Source of the DNA: Acanthamoeba lenticulata
Taxonomy: Eukaryota; Discosea; Longamoebia; Acanthamoebidae
NCBI GenBank assembly: GCA_002179805.1
Contig: NAVB01001333.1
Coordinates: 1 to 15,687, forward strand
Direction of reading: 5' to 3'
DNA: 15,687 bases
The number at the start of each line of letters is the position of its first letter. The first letter of the stretch is position 1. Under the pieces are notes generated by a model, which searched no databases, had not been told where the DNA came from, and saw only the letters and a list, made by a program, of their open reading frames with translations. Below are positions 1-7,446 of the stretch, in pieces. The position numbers and the translations under genes are program-made.

Positions 1-406
1 CATTTTTGGCTCCTGGCGCACGAGGTGCGTGAAGGCGACCAAGGAGTGCATGAGCTGTCGACGCGAGCCGACCTGGCGCCACAGGCCCGCGCCATTGAGC
101 TTCTCAGCACTGTCCCTCGCTGATCACCGGTGACCGCCTTGTGGCTGATGGTCCGCGTCGTCGTGCAGACTGTCCTGTGCGTGCGGCCACCACCTGCAGT
201 GCGCGCGGATCCTGCGCACGGAGAAGGCCCTTGGTGGGACCGATCCGGCCAACTTCGACTACGCCGCCTTGCAGCTGTTTCCGCTGGTTCTGCCGCTCTA
301 TCGGATGACGAAGAAGAGTGGTAGAGATCGCTCGTTGGTCACACTTGTCACTACGGTGACGTTCATCGCTAACACAACGACAACGGCGGCGGGAAGCACG
401 AGGTGA
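1..406 (+). other. Coding-like sequence, possible 3' end of a gene entering from the left (unresolved)
   Basis: Two stretches read like protein but lie in different frames. Frame 1 is open from the left edge to a TGA at 121-123 and ends ...AIELLSTVPR. Frame 2 is open from 149 to a TGA at 404-406 and contains CGHHLQCARILRTEK followed by FDYAALQLFPLVLPLYRMTK. A plausible intron would run from the GTGCGT donor near 26 to the CAG at about 171, and would join the first bases to the second stretch in frame. I do not recognise the family. The paired Cys and His residues could hint at a metal site, but there are too few to name one. It could equally be a decayed gene copy. Confidence 0.3.
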
Positions 407-945
407 AGCCCTGACGCGTTCGTGTTCATGGAACAGAGGAGATCGAGCTCATGGAGGCTCAGCAGCGCATGTGATCAACCTACAACAACTCGAGTACAAC
501 CGGAAGTCAAGTGAGCAGGCGCACTACAGGTCTCTGGTGCTTATGGACCGTTCTACGCAGCACGATTGCGCCGGCCTCCGAATACCTTGCACCCTCCCCT
601 TCTGCCCCAGTGCTTCCAGCTCGCCCGCTCACTCCGGCCGCCAGTACACGAAAATTGAGCTGAAATCATGGCGAGTATGAAGCTGTAAAAAAAGAGCAGA
701 TCACGACACACTAAGGGATAAGAGCTGTGGTTGAATCATGGCGTTTGTTTGAAAGAATACAAAGTTTCACTCGGCAGAGAGCCAGGTCTCCTTGTGTAGG
801 TTGTAGTTTTCATGTTTGGCCTTGTCTGTAAGCTTGCCCTTGCTAACGCTGCCGGGCTCCAGCTGGTCCATCACCTGACTCGCGCTCTGCTCCCATCAGC
901 GCAACACAGAAAGTGAATATTTCGGTCCAATCAAAGCATGCCGCC
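407..945. other. Intergenic region with no supported gene
   Basis: I see no convincing coding sequence, RNA gene or repeat here. The 69-codon open frame at 471-680 has no recognisable composition or motif. The stretch lies beyond the 3' end of the minus-strand receptor gene and probably holds its 3' untranslated region and that of whatever gene enters from the left. No clear AATAAA was seen on the minus strand just after the stop codon. Confidence 0.5.
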
Positions 946-3900
946 CTATGGGGATGTGACGTGACTCACCAGGTGTCCGTTGGTTGTGATGCGCATCACA
1001 GTATTGCGCATGGTTTGGAGCCGCCTCGACCTTCTCCTGCGCGCCAGCGCTGTCACGGCGCTGGCCACCGTGACGCCGGCAATGAGCGCAACACCGCCAA
1101 TCACTCCGCCAATCACAAGCAGAGTGGTGTTGCTGTCCACGCCATTGGCCTTGTTGGACTGAGAACTGCCGGTGCCCATCAGCGCGCCCAGATTGAGCAA
1201 CGGATCGTAGAAGAGCGAGCTCGTGAAGTTGGGCAGCCTCAGCTCGAGCACATACTCGGGCGATGCCGACAGTGGCTCGGCAAGGCGCATGTTGTGTATC
1301 AGTGGTAGCTCCACGCCATCGGCCACGGCCATATCCCACACCTCAATGAGCGCCATGAGCTGTGATGGTATAGTGCTGGCGCCAACAGCAACACCGGAGA
1401 CAAAGGGGACGTAGTAGGTGGTCATCTGGTCCTGTGGCACGCCGCGACGCACTGTAATGCCTTGCGCCGGATTGGCCACGCTTGAGGTACTCACCATAGC
1501 CTCGGACAGCCGATAGCGCACTGTCAGTGGCCCCGCGGCAGAGCTGCTGCCACTGAGGTTGAGAGACCACTTGAGTGTGCTGGCACCGATGCTGAAGCCA
1601 TGGCCAGCGAACTGGCCCACGGCTGCCTGGTCGAAGAAGGTGAACGACTGGTTGAGCTGCATGAGTGGGTTGTTGGCCGCGTCGGTGATGGTCTGTGTGT
1701 AGATGGTCGATCCGCCACCAACCTGGATTTTGGACGCTGCGCCCCGCCATCACCTCAGCCCAATTATTGCATTGATCGCGAAGCGCCGGAGTGACGCACG
1801 AGGCTGGCCAATTTAGGTACCGGCAACGGTGAACGGAGTGCCAGAGCCCAGCTGCAGGTCTTGTTGTGATATGGAGACCACACTCTGTGCTTCTGAATGA
1901 ACAGTAAGCCCTTCTCCAATAGAGAGAGAGAGAGAGAGAGCAATTGAGGAGGAGTGCGAAGGGTGATTGATACGTACCATTGTTGTTGTTGTTGTTAGAT
2001 CCCACACCCTCGACAGTGAGGTTGAGGCTGGACTCCGCATCATTGCTTCTGAATGTAACGGTGATAGGAACAATCGACGGTGCAGGCGATGACGACACTG
2101 TTGGCGTGCTGGTGCTGGAAGAGGTTGGAGAGATCGAAGAAGAGGGCAAAAGGGAAGGCGTAGGAGAGAAGGAACGTGTTGGTGAAGAGGTTGGCGATGA
2201 CGTTGGGGTAGGTGATAGGGAAACCGACTCCGTCGCCGAGATTGAAGGAGATGGTGATGGCGTTGACGTTGGTGAGGAGGTGGATGAAGAGGGTGGTGAG
2301 ATCAAAGAGGAGGGCGAGGGCGTAGGCGAGAAGGAGAATGATGGTGAAGCAGTTGGCGACGACGTCGGGGTAGGCGAAGCGGTTGGGGATGTTGATGTTG
2401 AAGGGGAGGAAGACGGAGACGGAGAAGGACCGGTGTTAGGGCAAGCTGACGAGACAGAGCGCGACCGAGATCATCAACATCAGAACAACTAATGAGAGAT
2501 TGAATGAAGCGAGCGCGGACGTACTGAGGCCAATGGCGCCTGCCTGAGTGTTGATTGATAGTGGTCCCGTTGAGTCCCATAGCCAAGTACCGCACGACAC
2601 ACCTGGGTCGCGCCAGACAGTGTGAGCTGACACCCAAGCGTGTTTGTAGTCAGCTTGCTAATGCAGCTTTACCGATGCCGGTGGGTCCCGAGACGGCCAG
2701 GCTGAACGCTCCAGTTTGGTTCCACCACCCACTGGAACTAGCAGAGGCAAAAACACCTGCCGCCGTGAACGCCTTCCCCTGATCAGCCACTCTTTGGCTC
2801 GTCGAACAAGAAGCAACATACCGTAGGTTGACGAGGCATTGAGAGACAGCGTCGCGCTGCCACTCTGAAGCCATGCCACGTTTACACCCATCACATCGAC
2901 GCCTGGGCAAGACAAAGCGTCAGCGCCGTGAAGTCATGCCAAAAGCCCCAAGAGGCGGTAGCGCGATCAGTTGATGAGATGAGATGGTTTGTGGTGGGTA
3001 CCAATGCCAGACGTCGACTGATCATCAAGGGACAAGCCTAGGTTGCCGATTTGGTTCCAGGTAGAGTTGGAACGTAACCTCACCATCGAGATCCCTGGCG
3101 ACTGCCGCGCCGTGATGTACAGGTCTCCGTTCTGGTTCCAAGTGAAGTTGGCGCTGTAAGGCGCCATGCCTGTGCGGCCGGCCGAGTAAAGAGAATGGGA
3201 AAGGGGTGAGATGGATTGAACCTCAACATGACTTTTGTGATTGGACGTACCGCCGGCAGAGCATGCAGTGAGGTCCATTGTCATTGTATTGTTCTGATCC
3301 CACCGAGAATGCGCCCCATTGATACATCCTAACGCTGTGTACGCACCTGGGGCGTTGTTTACAGTTATTTGCGCGACGCCGTTCTGGTACCAGGCGCTCC
3401 GATGGATCACTACTGCTCCGTTGGTGGCGTTGGTGGTGACGATAGACAGCGGCCCGTTCTGAAACCAGGTGCTTCCAAAGAGGGCCTTGACTGTGCACAT
3501 ACAAAGGAGTCTTTAGTCCAGCAGTCATTCTGAAAGGCATGACCATTGTCTCTCTCTCTCTCTCTCTCTTAAGCCCCGTACCCACTGTCACAGAGGCTTC
3601 ATCTGGACTCACAAAGTTGGCGACGAGCGCTCCACTCTGCAACCAAGTGCTGTTGGTGATCGTGATGACTGAGGAGGGACAGCGGGGGTAAGATCAAGAG
3701 TTGGCAGCCAAGCGAACCAGGAGTCTGGGCGTACCGCAGTAACCATCCACCACCAACGAGCCTGTTTGATTCCAAAAACTGAGCTCCTGCATGTCAGCTG
3801 CCACAGCACCTACCTCAGCCAACAAGGCGACCAACAGACGAGAAGAGTCTCAATCACGCTGCTCGTACCAGAGGACTTTACGGTCAGGCTGCCGTTGATG

Positions 3901-4634
3901 TAGACGGAACCGACCGTCGTCAGTAGCCCGCCTTTGGCCAGGACCGGCACTACCGAGTCAGAGATGTTGAGGCTGCCGTATTGCGTGATGTCCGCCCCCT
4001 TGGCAATGTTGAGGCCTTTGCAACGCAGGTCAGCCTCTCACAGCACATATCACGATACTCTCGTATTGTTGTTTTGGGTGGGGGGCAGAGATCTTACCGC
4101 CGCCGATCATGGTCAGGCTGCCGTTGATGACAAAGCCCGGAGCCTGCACGACCAGGCTCGGGAAAACTGAGGTCTGCCATTGCACTGTACCATTGAGACT
4201 GCAGTTGCACACGAACGGACGGCCCACAAAGTCCGGGGTTAGGCCGACAAGGGGCATCAATTACGCTGGCTTTGGTGGGGAGGTCTTACAAGAGCACCAC
4301 GTTGGCAACATTCACCGTAGCGCCGACGCCACCGTCATCGTAGTTGCCGGAGCTCACCTCTACCGTGGTGTCTGCATTCACGCTCGCTAGGGCGGTGGTT
4401 ATCTGAGTGTAGTCGCAGCCGGTCGGACACACAGTAGTCACTGCCAAGCAACACACGGAGGAGAGTGAGGGGAGGTAAGTCGAGCTGATCTGAAGATGTG
4501 GTGGGAGACGATGAAGCGGTACCGGCAGACGATGCGCCCACCAGGCAGAGAACCAACAACAGCACAGCTGTCCTGACAACGAGGACTAACTGGGAGATGC
4601 AACGTTCCTTAGGAGGTGTGTGCCACCTCAACAT
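946..4634 (-). CDS. Type I membrane protein with W-x-Q-x-G beta-helix-like repeats and Ser/Pro/Thr stalk (14 exons, 880 aa)
   Basis: Spliced model on the minus strand, exons 4634-4523, 4440-4290, 4198-4098, 4015-3869, 3797-3735, 3668-3582, 3490-3251, 3169-3002, 2902-2822, 2756-2673, 2602-2525, 2445-1978, 1892-1821, 1736-946. They sum to 2643 nt, in frame throughout, and every intron is GT-AG. Residues 1-37 are a signal peptide (hydrophobic core, ASSA cleavage site). CPTGCDYTQITTAL then DTTVEVSSGNY resembles the N-terminal cap of right-handed beta-helix (pectin-lyase-like) domains. Ten W-x-Q-x-G-x-L-x-I type coils follow (about residues 171-437), many carrying N-x-S/T sites. Residues 438-593 hold the Ser/Pro/Thr-rich, mucin-like stalk. 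A second ectodomain of unknown fold leads to a GxxxG-rich membrane span at 821-848, then RRRRSRR and a short cytosolic tail. Probable role is a surface receptor, adhesin or coat protein; the ligand is unknown. Exon 6's donor (3613 or 3582) and exon 13's acceptor (1892 or 1910) are the least certain joints. Confidence 0.8.
1921..1940. repeat. (AG)10 dinucleotide repeat in intron 12 of the receptor gene
   Basis: Ten perfect AG units on the plus strand. On the coding (minus) strand this is (CT)10, directly before the candidate 3' splice sites of intron 12, so it can act as the polypyrimidine tract. Confidence 0.95.
2130..2400 (-). repeat. Diverged tandem duplication inside the Ser/Pro/Thr stalk
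   Basis: Two related blocks of roughly 105 nt begin near 2130 and 2298, about 165 nt apart. They share gagatc[g/a]aaga, gttggcga[t/c]gacgt[t/c]ggggtagg and the sequence between. In protein terms (minus strand) both encode SPTPTSSPT followed by FSFSPTPS or RSFSPTPS and an SSSTS tail. The offset is 168 nt at one end and 162 nt at the other, so a 6-nt indel separates the copies. The stalk therefore grew by internal duplication. Confidence 0.7.
3549..3569. repeat. (TC)n dinucleotide repeat in intron 6 of the receptor gene
   Basis: An almost perfect run of TC on the plus strand. It reads as GA on the coding strand, in the first part of intron 6, so unlike the intron 12 tract it does not supply pyrimidines. 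Confidence 0.9.
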
Positions 4635-4692
4635 CTGGCCCAGCAGCTCGGTGGCTTCTGATACTCAAGCCACAACGGTCTGTTCTTTACTG

Positions 4693-4711
4693 CTCTCTCT
4701 CTCTCTCTCTC
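4693..4711. repeat. (CT)n tract just upstream of the receptor start codon
   Basis: A CT run (purine GA on the receptor's coding strand) about 60 nt upstream of the ATG at 4634. It would fall in the 5' untranslated region or core promoter. A promoter role is not shown. Confidence 0.85.
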
Positions 4712-4853
4712 AACTGCCGTTGTCCTTTGCTTCTCTTTCCGTATCACCCAGGATCTTTTTATGGGTTGTTTGAAAAAGAAGAAATAGCTTGTGCGGAAGC
4801 CCAATTCAAACGGACGAGAGGTTCCTCAGGAGCTTGCTGTTGTTCGTGATTGA

Positions 4854-5060
4854 CTTGACCACTCATGGATCGACCAGGGGTTGACCAACAAGCACCCGGC
4901 CGGCGCCCTCTTCAGCACCATGAGCATCGTGGAGAGCTTCCTAAGGCTCATTGCAAGTCCGCAGAGGAAGGAGGCCCCTCGTCTTGAGCTCCATGAAGGA
5001 AAGGAGGTGGACAAAAAGAGAAAGAGGCCCATCATGCTCGGGTGTAGAGTGACTGGCTAA
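4854..5060 (+). other. Coding-like fragment, possible 3' exon or gene remnant
   Basis: Open from just after a TGA at 4851-4853 to a TAA at 5058-5060. It contains LTNKHPAGALFSTMSIVESF and a basic run KEVDKKRKRP near the end. The preceding adjacent frame (about 4790-4880) reads TDERFLRSLLLFVIDLTTHG, and a frameshift or very short intron would join the two. An ATG at 4920 would give only 46 residues. No family is recognised. It may be a decayed gene, a terminal exon whose start I could not find, or chance. Confidence 0.3.
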
Positions 5061-5189
5061 GCACGAGGCATTCACATGAAACGCATCGGATGCGTTCCTT
5101 CAGTGCAGGAAGTGACGCGCCGGCTCCTCACCGGTATCGTCATCGTCTCCTACCTACCTGGCCCTTGCTGGTGTTGATGACGATGGAAA

Positions 5190-5220
5190 TATTGTAATTG
5201 TAATTGTAATTTAATTAAAA
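5190..5220 (+). promoter_or_regulatory. AT-rich block with three tandem ATTGTA hexamers upstream of the phosphatase gene
   Basis: Three consecutive ATTGTA units followed by TTTAATTAAAA end about 30 nt before the phosphatase ATG. The base composition contrasts sharply with the GC-rich surroundings, as expected of a core promoter or 5' untranslated region. The regulatory role is inferred from position only. Confidence 0.4.
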
Positions 5221-5248
5221 GAAAAAAGTGAACAAAAAGGTGAACACA

Positions 5249-5878
5249 ATGTGCGGAAACTACAAGTTGAGCTCCGACTCTTGTGGCGTGATGGAGAAGG
5301 CACGACCTGTGTGCGGCCGCTTTCCCCAGAGCCCCTTCTGCGGCTGCACCATCCCGTGCCGCGTCGCCATGCGGGAGGTGCAGCTCTACCGAGTCTTGCC
5401 GGGCCTCTTCCTTGGGCCGCTTCAAGCAGCCTACAAGGTACGTACAAGCAAGGGGAGAGAAATGGCAAGTGGCTGATCGATCGGCATGCCAAAGGTAGAC
5501 GAGATGCGAGAGCAGGGCATTACGCACGTCCTCGACCTCGCCGACCAACCCTACACCAAACATACTGACCAGTTCAAGTACCTGAGCATTGAAATCGCGG
5601 ACAGGGAAACAGAGGTTCTCGCTAAACATTTCGAGAAGACGAACGCCTTCATCAAGGAGGCCATCGCGGGAGGTGGCGCAGTCCTCGTCCATTGCGATGC
5701 CTGCGTATCGCGATCGCCGAGCGTAGTCATAGCGTATCTTCTTTACGCCCAACACTTTCAAGATTTTGATGCAGCTCTCGCCAGCGTGCAGGCCGTGCGC
5801 GATCGCGCGAAGCCAAATGCTGGATTTGTGCGACAACTTCGCGAGTACCAGGCCGCACTTGCTGGGCGAGTCGACTGA
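5249..5878 (+). CDS. Dual-specificity protein phosphatase (2 exons, 190 aa)
   Basis: Exons 5249-5437 and 5495-5878, with a 57-nt phase-0 intron (GTACGT...AAAG). The enzyme should remove phosphate from Ser/Thr and Tyr residues through a cysteinyl-phosphate intermediate. The fold is recognisable from LYRVLPGLFLGPLQAAY near residue 47, GITHVLDLAD near 71, the general-acid loop SIEIAD (Asp99) and the P-loop HCDACVSRS, with catalytic Cys130 and Arg136. The usual P-loop Gly is replaced by Cys133. The region before the domain is rich in cysteine (positions 2, 12, 22, 31, 33, 37), and no signal peptide is seen, so a cytosolic enzyme is likely. The first ATG of the frame was chosen; later ones at residues 15 and 41 would remove part or all of the Cys-rich arm. 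The substrate is unknown. A small atypical DUSP is the best label. Confidence 0.88.
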
Positions 5879-5970
5879 TCGTCGCTGAAAAAGAAAAGTG
5901 CCCAAAAAATCTTGTCCACAAAATTTCAAACTGCTCCGAGCTATTACGTAAAGCAATAAGAAAGGTGAAG

Positions 5971-6986
5971 ATGAATACGAACATGGAGGGCGCGTATCCT
6001 GCGGTCGCCTACCAGCAAATTCAGAATCAACACGCCGAAAAGAAAGATGATTCCTCTGCGCAACAAGATGAGGAGACCGTCTTCATGACCCACACCCCTG
6101 AGAATAGTGCGATTATCAACAACTCCACCAAGTGGGTCTTCTGCCTTCTTATCATCCAGATCGTACAAGACGCTCAACTTTTGCATCACTTCATCATTTT
6201 TTTTCGTTTTCATCACTCATCACTTTCTCTCTCGCAGCTCATCTCCATTCCTTACTGGGGACCAGGCGCTTTCGGTACCTTCTTCCCGTATGTCAACCTC
6301 TTCATGGCCGTTGTTGGTTGGATTGGCGTCCGCAGCCAGAACCTTGGGCTGATTGTGGCTGTACGCTTTCCTCCTTTCCTCCTCGAGGTCCTTCTGGCTG
6401 CATGCTGACTCTTTGCTTCGTGTAGCACTTCCTGTACTCGATGATGTGCCTGTTTGGCCTTGTCATGCTCTGCTCCATGGCTGTGTTCTACGTCGGCGGT
6501 GTCGACCTGTTGTGGCTGGCGGGCTTTGTCTGCTTCATCTTGGCGCTGAGCTTCTTCCTGCGCAAGCAGAGGCTGCTCATCCAGGCCCTCAATGCCACCA
6601 AGGGTACGCCTTTACGCCTCCCTCCTCCCCGTTCTTCTGTAGCTCATTTGATGCTCTTGTTTGCTGTTGTTGCGCCCTTTTCCGTAGTCCCTGTGGCCGA
6701 TGACGTGGAGGACCCCATGCTGGTGGAGCTGTCCATGACGCCTGTGGAAGCTCCCGCCTCGGCGCCTTTGGCCTGTGAGCAGCAGCAGCAGCAGCAGGCC
6801 GCCTGTGCTGCCCCCAACTTTGGGGCCTTTGCCTACCCGCCGGCGCCCTTCTACGCGCAGGACCCCGCGCAGCCGGTCCCCGTGCTCGTCCAGACCGAGC
6901 AGGGCACCCATCAAGTGGTCTACATGTACCCCGTCATGCCCAATCCGCAGCAGCTTGCGCCCGCTTATGAGCAACAACAGCAGTAA
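5971..6986 (+). CDS. Four-span membrane protein with Gln/Pro-rich tail (4 exons, 263 aa)
   Basis: Exons 5971-6162, 6238-6360, 6426-6603 and 6688-6986, joined in frame by GT-AG introns of 75, 65 and 84 nt (donors GTACAA, GTACGC, GTACGC). About 54 polar N-terminal residues precede four predicted membrane helices at roughly 55-72, 80-96, 106-127 and 131-150. A basic FLRKQR stop follows, then a cytosolic-type tail rich in Gln, Pro, Ala and Tyr with a polyglutamine run coded by CAG repeats at 6779-6796. The even number of spans puts both ends on the same side of the membrane. The layout recalls four-span trafficking and scaffold proteins, but I see no NPF repeats, tetraspanin CCG or other family signature, so function is unassigned. 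The gene starts 92 nt after the phosphatase stop. The TAA overlaps a GTAAGT donor-like site (see findings). Confidence 0.82.
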
Positions 6987-7446
6987 GTCAGCAGGTCCGA
7001 CACCATGACCCCTGGCCCTTTCCTGCAGCTGGTCCGCCACTTGCGTGCATGAATGCACGCATTCCTCCCCAAATGAAAGGCACATGGGGGTGCGTTTAAG
7101 ACACCCACACAACACCAGTCGTCCTTCCTTATCCGAGTTTTTTGGTGTCTATCTTGGCGATCACACATTATGTGTTGTGGCCAATCGCTGGAAGTGTGTT
7201 CCAGCTCATCTACAGATTGGTGAAACTTTAATTGGTGCCGCCAATCCTGGCAAGGTGTCATGATGTCGTTTTGTGGTCGCTGCATGGACTAGAAAAGCAT
7301 CTCGGCTTCTTCAGTTGTTCTTCCAGCCACACACCAGCCAGCACCAGACACTCTCCCACAGTCTCACTCTAGTATCAACCAGTAGCGTCTTCAAAGGACT
7401 GAAGTACTACAACACACGGAGCCCGCGAGCGCCAGCGAACGTAAGG
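6987..7446. other. Intergenic region, no confident gene
   Basis: It separates the four-span protein from the MBP-like receptor on the same strand. It contains a perfect palindrome (7042-7061) and several short inverted repeats, including CTGGAA/TTCCAG near 7190-7206 and ATTGG/CCAAT near 7231-7247. The C-rich, CA-rich stretch from about 7320 to 7446 resembles a 5' untranslated leader. A 72-codon frame (7045-7263) could be an alternative last exon of the upstream gene. Confidence 0.5.
7042..7061. repeat. Perfect inverted repeat TGCGTGCAT / ATGCACGCA
   Basis: Nine-base arms (7042-7050 and 7053-7061) flank a GA spacer. The near-zero loop favours a dimeric protein site over an RNA hairpin. It lies about 55 nt after the four-span protein's stop codon and about 385 nt before the receptor ATG. 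Confidence 0.85.

Larger units (their letters stand above)
4635..5248. other. Divergent intergenic region between the receptor and phosphatase genes
   Basis: The receptor gene leaves on the minus strand from 4634 and the phosphatase gene on the plus strand from 5249, so both promoters should lie here. It holds the CT tract, an unexplained coding-like fragment (4854-5060) and an AT-rich block directly before the phosphatase start. I could not identify a clear TATA box or initiator for either gene. Confidence 0.5.

Noticed and set aside
1980..2492. 170-codon plus-strand frame rich in Glu, Asp, Gly and Val
   Set aside because: It is the exact antisense of the Ser/Pro/Thr stalk exon; its odd composition follows from the repeat on the other strand, and the spliced minus-strand gene explains the region.
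4266..4289. A 24-nt intron in the receptor gene
   Set aside because: Far shorter than all other introns here and lacking a branch site. It would also lead into a frame inconsistent with the next coil exon.
5150..5956. 268-codon minus-strand frame over the phosphatase gene
   Set aside because: The plus strand carries a clear phosphatase with catalytic motif and a good intron; the antisense frame has no recognisable domain.
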